DNA from: an uncultured Ignavibacteriota bacterium | GTDB taxonomy: Bacteria; Bacteroidota; Ignavibacteria; UBA10030; UBA8401 | Assembly: GCA_903884005.1 (NCBI GenBank) | Contig: CAISDA010000057.1 | Location: forward strand, 1-49,562 | DNA length: 49,562 nucleotides | Direction: 5' to 3' | Shown here: in pieces, positions 34,786-43,816 of the stretch | How the letters are laid out: each line of letters begins with the position of its first letter | How positions within the stretch are numbered: position 1 is the first letter of the stretch | Position numbers and translations under genes: made by a program | The notes under the pieces: generated by a model | Database searches by the model: none | What the model saw: the letters and a program-made list of their open reading frames with translations, nothing else | Told to the model about the DNA's origin: nothing

Positions 34786-36624
34786 ATGAAAATGCATATT
34801 CCTTTCAGAAGTAATGCCAGTACGCAGGGCCGCCGCATGGCAGGAGCCCGCGCATTGTGGGCAGCCAACGGAATGAAGACCGAACAGATGGGCAAGCCCA
34901 TCATCGCTATCGTCAACTCATTCACACAGTTTGTTCCCGGGCACGTGCATCTGCACGACATCGGCCAGAAAGTAAAGGCTGAAATCGAAAAGCTCGGCTG
35001 TTTTGCGGCCGAGTTCAACACCATTGCCATCGATGACGGCATCGCCATGGGCCACGACGGAATGTTGTATTCCCTGCCCAGCCGCGACTTGATCGCCGAC
35101 AGTGTTGAATATATGGTGAATGCCCACAAGGCCGACGCCATGGTGTGCATCTCCAATTGCGACAAGATCACGCCGGGTATGCTGATGGCTGCCATGCGTC
35201 TGAATATTCCCGTCGTTTTTGTATCGGGAGGCCCGATGGAAGCCGGTGAACTGGACGGCGCCCATCTGGATCTGATCGATGCCATGGTACAAGCCGCCGA
35301 CGATAACATCAGTGACGCTCAGGTGTTCAAAGTCGAACAGGCTGCCTGTCCGACGTGCGGTTCCTGCTCCGGCATGTTCACCGCCAATTCCATGAATTGC
35401 CTGAACGAGGCCCTTGGCCTGGCGCTGCCTGGCAACGGTACAATTGTGGCAACACACGAGAATCGCGCGAACCTGTTTACAGAAGCCGCTGCATTGATTG
35501 TTGAAAACACCTATAAATATTACCGCGACGGAGACGCGACGGTTCTGCCGAGAAGCATCGGTACGAGGCCCGCATTCCTGAACGCCATGACGTTGGATAT
35601 CGCCATGGGCGGTTCCACCAATACGGTATTGCACATGTTGGCCATTGCCAGAGAAGCGGAAGTGGACTTCACAATGGATGATATCGATGCGCTGTCCCGC
35701 AAGACGCCGTGTCTGTGCAAGGTCGCTCCGAATTCACAGAAATACCACATCGAGGACGTGAATCGTGCCGGCGGCATTTTGGGGATCTTATATGAACTGA
35801 GCAAAGCCGGCTTGCTGGACACCAATGTTTTCCGCGTGGATGGCCTGACGCTGGAAGAGGCAGTTGAAAAATACGACATCACCAAATCGGATACGGATCC
35901 GAAGGCACTGAACATCTATGGCTCGGCTCCCGGCCGCCGTTTTAATCTGGTCATGGGTTCGCAAAACAGCCGTTATAAGTCGCTCGATGCCGACCGCGTG
36001 GAAGGATGCATCCGTGATTTCGCGCATGCCTATACCAGAGACGGAGGCCTCGGCATTCTGAAAGGTAACATTGCAGTGAAAGGGTGTGTCATCAAAACTG
36101 CAGGCGTGGACGAAAGCCTATGGATTTTCAAAGGCCCTGCCAAAGTCTTCGATTCACAGGATGCCGCATGCGATGCCATTCTCAGCGATCGGGTCGTTGC
36201 CGGTGATGTCGTGGTCATTACGCACGAAGGCCCCAAAGGCGGACCCGGCATGCAGGAAATGCTGTATCCCACTTCCTATATTAAATCCAAACACCTGGGC
36301 AAAGCCTGCGCGCTGATCACCGACGGTCGTTTCTCCGGAGGTACTTCCGGACTTTCCATCGGGCATGTGTCTCCTGAAGCTGCCAGCGGCGGCGCCATCG
36401 GTCTCATCAAAGACGGTGACATGATCGAGATCAATATTCCTCAACGCAGCATCAATGTGCTGTTGAGCGAACAGGATCTGGCCGAACGCCGCGCGCGTGA
36501 AGAAGCCCGCGGTGCACAAGCCTGGACGGCGCCCACGCGCAAGCGCTTCGTCCCCAAATCCCTGAAAGCATATGCATCCATGGTCAGCTCGGCCGATTTG
36601 GGTGCAGTACGTCTCATCGATTAA
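34786..36624 (+). CDS. ilvD: Dihydroxy-acid dehydratase
   Basis: This 612-residue enzyme converts 2,3-dihydroxy-isovalerate and 2,3-dihydroxy-3-methylvalerate to the 2-keto acids of valine and isoleucine synthesis. It aligns over its full length with the 616-residue E. coli IlvD type: [23 protein letters not shown] (C125), [19 protein letters not shown] (C188, C191, C194), [26 protein letters not shown] and [20 protein letters not shown]. The N-terminal cysteine that marks the oxygen-stable 2Fe-2S dehydratases is absent, as in the oxygen-sensitive 4Fe-4S type. No other branched-chain gene is nearby. It stands alone among carbohydrate genes, and an additional or alternative role on a sugar acid (the Ilv/Edd superfamily includes sugar-acid dehydratases) cannot be excluded, though the sequence favours IlvD itself. 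Confidence 0.92.
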   Translation: MKMHIPFRSNASTQGRRMAGARALWAANGMKTEQMGKPIIAIVNSFTQFVPGHVHLHDIGQKVKAEIEKLGCFAAEFNTIAIDDGIAMGHDGMLYSLPSRDLIADSVEYMVNAHKADAMVCISNCDKITPGMLMAAMRLNIPVVFVSGGPMEAGELDGAHLDLIDAMVQAADDNISDAQVFKVEQAACPTCGSCSGMFTANSMNCLNEALGLALPGNGTIVATHENRANLFTEAAALIVENTYKYYRDGDATVLPRSIGTRPAFLNAMTLDIAMGGSTNTVLHMLAIAREAEVDFTMDDIDALSRKTPCLCKVAPNSQKYHIEDVNRAGGILGILYELSKAGLLDTNVFRVDGLTLEEAVEKYDITKSDTDPKALNIYGSAPGRRFNLVMGSQNSRYKSLDADRVEGCIRDFAHAYTRDGGLGILKGNIAVKGCVIKTAGVDESLWIFKGPAKVFDSQDAACDAILSDRVVAGDVVVITHEGPKGGPGMQEMLYPTSYIKSKHLGKACALITDGRFSGGTSGLSIGHVSPEAASGGAIGLIKDGDMIEINIPQRSINVLLSEQDLAERRAREEARGAQAWTAPTRKRFVPKSLKAYASMVSSADLGAVRLID

Positions 36625-36659
36625 TATCTGGGAAAAAAGACTTAGGTCTATGAACTTAT

Positions 36660-39600
36660 TTAACACATATTCAAATGTACCCTGCTGCCTCTATGGTAGA
36701 TATCCTGTTCTATTATTTTGGTAAAAAATTCACGAGCCTTCTCGGTATGACCAAGCCCCAGATTTCCTAAACCGATGAGATACATGCAATGAAGCGTATT
36801 GCGCTTTTGCATATCATCATCCCAGATAAGAAAGTCCGGCAATGAAACAGCAAAATAATCTGCTGTAACGTTGTCCGAAATGTGCCTTTCGCCATAGTCC
36901 TTCAGTGTATTGAACCGGCTATGGGCTTCATCGAATTTTCCAAGTTTTACTAAGGCCAGCCCCTGATAAAAGATCTTATCCGGTTGCTGATCGTTATAAA
37001 ACATTGCTGCAGACGGTTCAGTAATTCCAATGGAAGCCCGTTGCCAACACTGAACGGCATTGCTGTCATCGTTCAATCCTTGATACGCAATTCCCTTCCA
37101 ATACTCAGTATCATTTTCCCGGACACCGTACAGCTTGCCTTCGCCGAGGTTGTGCGGGTATTCGTCCATAGCATTCAAATGCACCAGGGCATTTGCATAA
37201 TCACATTCGATCAACGCCTTTTTTGCAATTTCGGTATGGGCAGCGACATACTCGCCGGTAGCCTTGCCTTCGCCGCCCTCCCATGGATGAAACCTGCGCT
37301 TCATCATGAGGTCAAGCGCAAGTTCATGATTGCCCACCGCATTATACAAGGTGACAACTTCAAGATACAGATCGTCGCGGTATTCCAGCGCCTGAGGATA
37401 CTGTTCAAGGAAGGCGAGACGTTCTGTAAATGACCGGCCCAGCTTTTTGTACAGCTGATCGAGTTCCATTAATATACGATAATCGGTCGTATCCAGCGAA
37501 AACGCCTTTTCAAGTTCTTCAAGAGCCTGAGGCACCGCGTGCTGCTTGTTGTAATATGCGAGCGACAAATTGCGCCTCACTGTCGGATACTCGCCATCGA
37601 GGTTTCTCGATTTTTCCCAACACGCAATGGCCTCTGTGTATTGGCGGGCTGCATACCAGAAATTTCCCAGATAATAATGTGCCTTCGCTCCACCAGGATT
37701 TGCACCGATGGCGTTCTCTAATGCCAGAACTTCCTCCAGCCTATTGGGGAAACAATGACCGGGCTGTTGTCTTTCAGCTCTTCGGAAAAATTCGACGGCG
37801 TTGTTCGAATCACCCTGCTGACCCGCATACCATCCCAACAGGTAGAGAGCCATCGGATAAATTTCTTGTTGGCCTTGAATTCCCAACTCCATAACCGTTG
37901 TTGCTTCGGCATAGAGGCCGGCCATGGCATAATCGAGCGAGTATTCAATGCAGCTGTGGACATTGCCGTTCATCAAGTCTTGTATCGTTGACAGGGTCTT
38001 GTCAGATTTTTTGTCCAATACATATTTTTCAAAGAGCACACCAACATTAAACCTGTCGATGGTAAGAGATTCATCGGCCAATGCGACGGCCTCTTCTATT
38101 CTGTTTGACGTGCGAAGCAGTACCACTTTCAAATGCCGCGCTTTATGATTGTGCCAGTTTCGAATGAGTGAACGGGACACCAGATCGAGTGCTTCGTCCC
38201 ACTCGCCATTCATGCAGGCCAACTGTGCAAGAATAAAATAGGCTGCATCCTGCCAGGCGGCATTCCATACCGATTTATAGAATGCATCGTAGGCCTCGGC
38301 AAATTTATACTGATACCGTAAACATATACCCAGATTGAACAGCGGCTCACCATCGTATGGATTAGGATTCCGTTCACTCAGTGTGGCAATGGCAGTCCGG
38401 AAGTACGGTTCCGCCAGGGAGAACCGCCCTTTCCGCATGAACAGCAGTCCCATGGCATTATTATTCCGAGCGTCGCCGGGTTCGCGACTGATGGCCTCTA
38501 GATAATAATCGGCGGGATTATAGGTTGCATGACGGTATTGCTCGACGTGCAATCCTGTTAAATACAGCTGCTCGATGCTTTCAATCTCTTTGGGATCCTT
38601 CGCAGGCTTCGCAGCATCGGGCAGTGGGTGCAGCACTTCTTTTTCAGGCTGCCACGATACCAATACTTTATTTGCATGAGTGACAACCGAGACAACAACA
38701 TCTTCCTTGATCCAATCGGAATCGATGGTGACGGATCTCTCAAACGAGGTTTCCGGAAAAAAATCGAAGGCTTCATTCAATACCGTCTTCGTTTGATGGG
38801 TGAGTATCACGCGCGCACCGGGATATTCGCCGGTGCACAATGCTTTAACGACGGCCGTTCTTCCCTCGAATTCCAGATTGATCATCGCTTCTTTGGTGGC
38901 GTTTTTCACTACACCCAGGTCGCGGTACGGCATAAAGTACTGGTTGAACCTGCGTTCCTCGTACGGCATGATCCAGGAAAAGTCGGGTTGGTTATCGGTA
39001 AACACACCGCACATGAGCTCGATATACGGGCCATCCTCATCGGTAAGATTACGATCCCATGCAACTCCGAAATCACTCGTTCCCCACGTCCATTGTTTCT
39101 TGCCGGGCGACACGTGGTGATTTGCAACATGCAGCATTCCAGAACGCGTGTCGTTCTCATAACCGCCGACAAAATTATACTTCGACGATATCGCCATATA
39201 CGACGTAGGCACAGGGATGTTTTTGTACCGCGAAATATCCACTCCGGCCGAATAATCTACCTTATAATAGGTGCCCGTGGCAATGGGGAACCTTGACACA
39301 TCACGCTTGCCGTGATCGAACACAGCATGCACGTCGGGAGGGAACACTGACTGATATTCATCATTGACATGCACTGCCGGATTTGCCCACCAAAGAAATG
39401 TTTGAGGATGCGGTGTGCGGTTATACAGGGCGGCTGTAATTTCGAGATATGCCTTATCGGGATAGAGTGTAAATCCCGTCATTCCTTTGGTGCGAAACAT
39501 GCGCTCTACCTCGCTGCACCACACCGTCACACTGCCATCGGCATTTTCTTCTATAGCAGAATCGACCGGTTGGTATGTACTTGGCCTGTGGTGCTGAGGC

Positions 39601-39953
39601 CAGTTGAATTCAATGCCACCCGATATCCATGGACCGGTGAGACCAACCAATGCCGGTTTTATCACCTGGTTATAATAGACAAAATGCCGGTTCCTGGTTT
39701 TATCGAAAGCCATTTGAATACGGCCGCCCAATTCAGGCAGTATCATGATCTTCAGATACTTGTTTTCGAGAAATACCGCGTTCCATTCTTTGTCGGTTTT
39801 CACATCGAGAATTTTTTCAATAACAGGATGTGGATAGACAATGCCACTGCTGCCCTGATACACCCTTTTCTCCAAAAACATCGGATTTTTTTCGGGTGCT
39901 CCGATACCATACGTCGGAATTATTACTTTTTCGGTCCAGGCTTTTACGAGCAT
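36660..39953 (-). CDS. DUF5107 protein with C-terminal TPR repeats
   Basis: This 1097-residue protein has no signal peptide. Residues about 1-420 are DUF5107, a beta-sandwich domain resembling the galactose-mutarotase fold: the KILPELGGRI-like segment IMILPELGGRI, then HFVYYN, GPWISGGIEFNWPQHHRP, TLYPDKAYLEI and FLWWANPAVHVND. Histidines in WPQHHRP and the following Glu/Asp residues could form a sugar-binding or catalytic site. From about 450 on there are at least ten tetratricopeptide-like helical repeats (for example NPYDGEPLFNLGICLRYQYKFAEAYDAF and KAHYYLGNFWYAARQYTEAIACWEKS regions). DUF5107 proteins of this size occur beside sugar transporters, but no activity is established in what I know. 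AAAGGA precedes the ATG. The gene lies 42 bases behind the sugar porter and is almost certainly in the same operon, so it probably acts on the imported sugar in the cytoplasm. Confidence 0.82.
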   Translation of the reverse strand: MLVKAWTEKVIIPTYGIGAPEKNPMFLEKRVYQGSSGIVYPHPVIEKILDVKTDKEWNAVFLENKYLKIMILPELGGRIQMAFDKTRNRHFVYYNQVIKPALVGLTGPWISGGIEFNWPQHHRPSTYQPVDSAIEENADGSVTVWCSEVERMFRTKGMTGFTLYPDKAYLEITAALYNRTPHPQTFLWWANPAVHVNDEYQSVFPPDVHAVFDHGKRDVSRFPIATGTYYKVDYSAGVDISRYKNIPVPTSYMAISSKYNFVGGYENDTRSGMLHVANHHVSPGKKQWTWGTSDFGVAWDRNLTDEDGPYIELMCGVFTDNQPDFSWIMPYEERRFNQYFMPYRDLGVVKNATKEAMINLEFEGRTAVVKALCTGEYPGARVILTHQTKTVLNEAFDFFPETSFERSVTIDSDWIKEDVVVSVVTHANKVLVSWQPEKEVLHPLPDAAKPAKDPKEIESIEQLYLTGLHVEQYRHATYNPADYYLEAISREPGDARNNNAMGLLFMRKGRFSLAEPYFRTAIATLSERNPNPYDGEPLFNLGICLRYQYKFAEAYDAFYKSVWNAAWQDAAYFILAQLACMNGEWDEALDLVSRSLIRNWHNHKARHLKVVLLRTSNRIEEAVALADESLTIDRFNVGVLFEKYVLDKKSDKTLSTIQDLMNGNVHSCIEYSLDYAMAGLYAEATTVMELGIQGQQEIYPMALYLLGWYAGQQGDSNNAVEFFRRAERQQPGHCFPNRLEEVLALENAIGANPGGAKAHYYLGNFWYAARQYTEAIACWEKSRNLDGEYPTVRRNLSLAYYNKQHAVPQALEELEKAFSLDTTDYRILMELDQLYKKLGRSFTERLAFLEQYPQALEYRDDLYLEVVTLYNAVGNHELALDLMMKRRFHPWEGGEGKATGEYVAAHTEIAKKALIECDYANALVHLNAMDEYPHNLGEGKLYGVRENDTEYWKGIAYQGLNDDSNAVQCWQRASIGITEPSAAMFYNDQQPDKIFYQGLALVKLGKFDEAHSRFNTLKDYGERHISDNVTADYFAVSLPDFLIWDDDMQKRNTLHCMYLIGLGNLGLGHTEKAREFFTKIIEQDIYHRGSRVHLNMC

Positions 39954-39995
39954 ACGACATTCCTTTAATGGAGTTGGCTGACGTCCCTCTTCACA

Positions 39996-41381
39996 TCATA
40001 AAAATTCGTGTTCGATCGTTTCAAGAGATTTTCCTTTAGTCTCGGGCAATTTTTTCAGGATATACCAAAATCCAAGCGCACAAATGATACCGTACAGCCA
40101 GAAGGTTCCGAAAGCCTTGAGGGTTTCGTTCAACAATGGAAACGTATAGGTAAGAATGAAACATGCAGTCCATAATGCAAACGTTGCAACAGACATCGCG
40201 GTACCGCGAACGCGGTTTGGAAATATTTCCGAGAGAATGACCCAGGTGACGGGAGCCAGCGACATTGCATAGCATGCTATCGCCCCTACGACAAGGATGA
40301 GCACCGGCAAGCCCTGCAGATGAATGAAATAGAAGACGCCCATCACTGCATAAATTCCGGCAAGGCCCCCGGCTCCGATGAGCATGAGAGCTTTTCTTCC
40401 GAGCCTGTCAACAGTAAACATGCCCACAAACGTGAAGATTAAATTCACACTGCCTGTAATGATGATGTTGAACAACATATCCGAGACACCATACCCGGCA
40501 GCAGCAAATACTTCCTGGGCGTAATTAAAAATAACGTTGATGCCGCACCATTGTTGAAACACGGCGAGCACGATCCCAATCACCATCACCTTGCGTACGC
40601 CTGGCTGGAACAGCGTCTTGATGTCAATTTTTTCCTCAGACCGAGTCAGTGTTTTTTCGATTTCCGCGATTTCCGCGGCTGCATATTCTTCACCTCCGAT
40701 ACGGGCGAGAATACTACGTGCCGCCGAATGGCCTCCTTTTTTCTTTGCAAGCCATCGCGGACTTTCGGGAATGAACCACATGAAGAGGAAAAAGAAGGCC
40801 GCCGGTACGGCGCATGACCAGAACATCCACCGCCACCCTATCTGACCGTTCCATGATTGCAGGATGTAGGTTCCCGATGCACCGAATGGAACAGGCTGGG
40901 CGATGAGCCAGTTGATGACTTGTGCGGCTAAGATCCCTATAACGATTGTCAATTGATTGATAGAAACAAATTTCCCTCGCGCGTGCGCAGGCGAGACTTC
41001 GGCGATATACATAGGCGACAAATTCGACGCAAGACCGATTGCAACACCGCCAAAAATGCGAGCAGTGATAAATAGAATAAATGTCGTTGCGAAGCCGCTC
41101 CCGATCGATGTGATGAAAAACAATGCGGCGGCAGCGATAAGCAGATATTTGCGCCCGTACTTGTCGCTGAGAAAGCCCGACACAATAGCGCCGCACAGAC
41201 AACCGATGAGGGCGGAGCTCATCGCCCACCCCTGCAGTACGGATGACTGCGCGATTCCGAAGAATGCTTCATAGAACGGTTTTGCGCCTCCGATCACAAC
41301 CCAATCGTAACCGAACAGCAGTCCGCCCATTGCCGACACGAGAGAGATAAAGAGGATGTACTGTGTATTCGTTTTCTTCAT
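39996..41381 (-). CDS. MFS sugar porter (XylE/GalP-type sugar:H+ symporter)
   Basis: The ATG at 41381 gives a 461-residue protein with 12 predicted transmembrane helices; the longer frame upstream is not needed. Sugar porter signatures are present: GGLLFGYDWVVIGGA in helix 1, GFLSDKYGRKYLL after helix 2, RIFGGVAIGLASNLSPMYIAE in helices 4-5, PESPRWLAKKKG in the central loop, DRLGRKALML after helix 8 and the terminal PETKGKSLETIE. The W in YDWVVIGG replaces the more usual T or N. The substrate is a monosaccharide; which one is not evident. It starts a two-gene operon with the DUF5107 protein. A perfect 16-base palindrome lies 45 bases upstream. A decayed paralogue of its first exofacial region lies at 42277-42357. 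Confidence 0.88.
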   Translation of the reverse strand: MKKTNTQYILFISLVSAMGGLLFGYDWVVIGGAKPFYEAFFGIAQSSVLQGWAMSSALIGCLCGAIVSGFLSDKYGRKYLLIAAAALFFITSIGSGFATTFILFITARIFGGVAIGLASNLSPMYIAEVSPAHARGKFVSINQLTIVIGILAAQVINWLIAQPVPFGASGTYILQSWNGQIGWRWMFWSCAVPAAFFFLFMWFIPESPRWLAKKKGGHSAARSILARIGGEEYAAAEIAEIEKTLTRSEEKIDIKTLFQPGVRKVMVIGIVLAVFQQWCGINVIFNYAQEVFAAAGYGVSDMLFNIIITGSVNLIFTFVGMFTVDRLGRKALMLIGAGGLAGIYAVMGVFYFIHLQGLPVLILVVGAIACYAMSLAPVTWVILSEIFPNRVRGTAMSVATFALWTACFILTYTFPLLNETLKAFGTFWLYGIICALGFWYILKKLPETKGKSLETIEHEFL

Positions 41382-41426
41382 GGCGGTCGCACTTTCGTTG
41401 GATTGAAAACATTTTTTTTCTACGAA

Positions 41427-41442
41427 TTCGTGGAACCACGAA
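41427..41442. promoter_or_regulatory. Perfect palindrome TTCGTGG-AA-CCACGAA upstream of the sugar porter
   Basis: The inverted repeat (7-base arms, 2-base centre) sits 46 bases before the porter start codon. Its compact symmetric form suits a LacI-, GntR- or AraC-type regulator dimer. No clear -10/-35 pair was found around it. Confidence 0.4.
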
Positions 41443-41515
41443 GCTTCCACTATGCGCCTCGAATTGACCTCGCAGCACAAGAGCAGAGGCGGTCAGTACT
41501 ACTACGTATTAGTTT

Positions 41516-41989
41516 CTATGGGTAAAAGATCGGAAGGATTCGCCCTTTACGCAAAAAGAGGGTTTTTGACTTCGATGCAAACGGGAACATCCGACCGATA
41601 CAATCGAAAACAACCATTCTTCGCTCAACATAGACACCACGGGTTAACGTTTGTCCGCCCAGAGCCGCCGAAATGGTAGCGTCAGGTGTTCGGCCAAAGG
41701 CATCGGTCAACGCAGCGGCCAAATCGGTTTGCGCTTGGGCATTGTGGCTGCCGCCTATGCCGTAGTTCGTTCCAGTTTGAACTACGGTTACGTCTATCGC
41801 CGCAGTTGTCGTACCAATATCACCCTGGACTGTGGCGGAACCCGTGATCCCTGAGTACGCCAACGCATAATACGTGCCCGCCGTTAACAGTGGTACTGGC
41901 AATGGATTGTTGTATGCTTGAACAACACAAACAGGATCCATCAATGCTGCCGCCAGTAAGGCACCGATGTACCGTGAATACCGGTTCAT
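41516..41989 (-). pseudogene. DUF3494 (ice-binding-like) protein, 3'-truncated
   Basis: The frame starts with a signal-like segment (MNRYSRYIGALLAAALMDPVCVVQA). It continues with the first part of the DUF3494 domain: AYSGITGSATVQGDIGT, then AQAQTDLAAALTDAFGRTPDATI and LGGQTLTRGVY. DUF3494 forms a beta-helix used by ice-binding and adhesion-like proteins and normally needs about 200 residues. Homology stops at GVY near position 41640; the remaining 40 residues are arbitrary and basic. The rest of the domain is not found nearby. The gene is a remnant. Confidence 0.7.
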
Positions 41990-42149
41990 AGCGGCGGAGG
42001 AATTAACGGACGAAGTACTTTGACGGGCAGGATCACGACAACAAATGGAAGACGCATGGGATCACCGAGGGATAAATGATTTGATTCGTTATGGCGGTCA
42101 TCGATGCCCGCTGTCGGAGCAGAATATCGGCTGGTGCCGCGCAATCTCT

Positions 42150-42275
42150 TCACGCAGGTGCGTCAATATACCTTTCGGTTGCGCCGGAATCAAGCATCTC
42201 CCGTACAATCGTGAGAAATAAATCGGGCTCTTCGCTGACAAGAGACAGTGGGCGCATGGCATCATCTGTGTATAT
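42150..42275 (-). pseudogene. C-terminal fragment of an unidentified protein
   Basis: A minus-strand frame encodes LSLVSEEPDLFLTIVREML followed by DSGATERYIDAPA and a stop at 42150. The residue pattern looks like real protein, but I do not recognise the family. Its upstream end abuts the transporter remnant at 42277, so it appears to be a broken gene in a patch of debris. Confidence 0.3.
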
Positions 42276-42276
42276 A

Positions 42277-42357
42277 CTTCATAAAACAGTTTCGCACCTC
42301 CGATTGCAATTCAGTCATACCCAACAGCAGTCCGCCCATTGCCGGCACGAGAGAGAT
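42277..42357 (-). pseudogene. Decayed fragment of a second sugar porter gene
   Basis: These 81 bases match 41267-41348, the start of the intact sugar porter gene, with scattered substitutions and one missing base. In the corresponding reading the equivalent of GYDW becomes GYD-stop, followed by IAIGGAKLFYE after the frame shift. The divergence level suggests the remnant of a separate paralogue, not a recent copy. Confidence 0.65.
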
Positions 42358-42410
42358 CACAACGTTATCGGAAGAACCGATTTTTTTTACAATGCATACT
42401 TTGCCGGAGC

Positions 42411-42439
42411 TTGATTGTATTGCCGTTGCGAGCTATATT
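42411..42439 (+). promoter_or_regulatory. Promoter of the PfkB kinase gene (TTGATT-17-TATATT)
   Basis: TTGATT (42411-42416), spacer ending in GTTGCGAGC, TATATT (42434-42439), then GCCCCCTGC. It is a close copy of the ilvD promoter at 34610. The leader to the ATG at 42519 is about 73 bases. The 41990-42410 stretch upstream holds only the two gene fragments listed here. Confidence 0.6.
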
Positions 42440-42518
42440 GCCCCCTGCTCATGGTGAGAAACACGGACCACGGAAAGAATTATTTTGTTGGGTTCAACAA
42501 CAATCAGGGGTTTTTCGA

Positions 42519-43550
42519 ATGAACAGAACTGAACTTGTCACCCTATTACGTGACGTACAGAGTGCGACCATTTCCGTGGTAGGCGATTTTTGCCTCGATG
42601 CCTATTGGTTCATACATTCAACGGCGGTTGAAAAATCCGTTGAAACAGGGATCGATGTCAGACTTGTGGACAAACAGAACTATTCGCTCGGGGGTGCCGG
42701 AAATGTTGTCATGAACCTCATTGCACTTGGAGTGAACAGAGTCCATACCATCGGCGTCATAGGCAATGATCTTTTCGGCAAAGAGCTGTCGAATATACTC
42801 CGCAAGGGAAATAACATCAACACCGAGGGCCTGCTGACGCAGGAAATGGGATGGGATACCCATGTGTATGCAAAGCCGTATCTGAACGGCAGCGAACTCA
42901 ACCGTATCGATTTCGGACGATTCAACACTCTCGATGACGACATCGCAAAAAAACTTATCGGCATCCTCGAACAATCCCTTTCAACAAGCGACGCTGTCAT
43001 CATCAATGAACAGGTTGAAAGCGGGATACACAATTCCCCATTGTTCAGAACACTTCTTGCCTCCCTGATTCGAACACATCGCAAAAAAATTTTCCTGCTC
43101 GACAGCCGTCATTATAACGATTATTATTCCGGAACCATACGGAAGCTGAATGAGACAGCAGCCGCAGTCCTCTGCGGATTGGAAAGAACTCCCGACGATA
43201 CGATCACCGATGCTGAGGCGAAGGACTGTATTCTCAGGCTCTGGAAAAATTGGAAGGACCCAATAGTCTTGACACGCGGTGAAAGGGGATCGTTCATCAT
43301 TGATGACAGCGGATTCCATGAGATCTCCGGCCTTCGCCTCACGGGAAGGGTCGACCCCGTGGGGGCCGGCGACAGCCTGGTCGCCGGGACGGCCGCCGCC
43401 CTGGCAACAGGGGCACCCCTTGCGAAGGCGGCGGAACTTGGAAATATCTCTGCCGGCATCACCGTCCAAAAGCTATTCCAGACTGGAACCGCAAGCCCTG
43501 AAGAGATTCTTGCCATCGGTGAGCACAATCACCGGCCCCGTTCAGTATAA
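42519..43550 (+). CDS. PfkB-family carbohydrate kinase
   Basis: The ATG at 42519, with AGGGG upstream, is chosen over the longer frame, whose first 60 codons cross the promoter. The 343-residue cytoplasmic protein is a ribokinase-fold kinase. The N-terminal VVGDFCLDAYWFI and NYSLGGAGNVVMNLIALG form the substrate lid and binding region, and the C-terminal GRVDPVGAGDSLVAG contains the anion hole and catalytic base D285. The N-terminal style resembles RfaE/HldE heptose kinases more than fructokinases, but no nucleotidyltransferase domain is attached. It phosphorylates a sugar or sugar acid; substrate unknown. It is followed by an AraC-type regulator on the same strand. The promoter it shares with ilvD suggests joint control. 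Confidence 0.85.
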   Translation: MNRTELVTLLRDVQSATISVVGDFCLDAYWFIHSTAVEKSVETGIDVRLVDKQNYSLGGAGNVVMNLIALGVNRVHTIGVIGNDLFGKELSNILRKGNNINTEGLLTQEMGWDTHVYAKPYLNGSELNRIDFGRFNTLDDDIAKKLIGILEQSLSTSDAVIINEQVESGIHNSPLFRTLLASLIRTHRKKIFLLDSRHYNDYYSGTIRKLNETAAAVLCGLERTPDDTITDAEAKDCILRLWKNWKDPIVLTRGERGSFIIDDSGFHEISGLRLTGRVDPVGAGDSLVAGTAAALATGAPLAKAAELGNISAGITVQKLFQTGTASPEEILAIGEHNHRPRSV

Positions 43551-43816
43551 TCAAAATGAATTCCATCGAGCAGGTTATTTCATTGTGCTCAACGCAGCGC
43601 ATTGCTCTTCCACGCTTTTTTTAAAATTGCTGTTATTGAAATGACGTGTCGTATCATTGCGATTGAATGATAACCCTCCGACTGCGTGGAATTTTGTCAC
43701 AACTCTTTTTATATTGTAAAACGATAAGAGCACAGACTGATAATGCCCGTTTTCACGCATACAACGGGATCTTGATGAATGGCGAGCGTGCATAGACCGG
43801 GTTACACCAGCTTAAC

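Noticed and set aside
34786-36624. Reading the dehydratase as a sugar-acid dehydratase because of its neighbours
   Set aside because: Motifs and length follow the E. coli-type IlvD over the full protein, so the biosynthetic assignment is kept despite the context.
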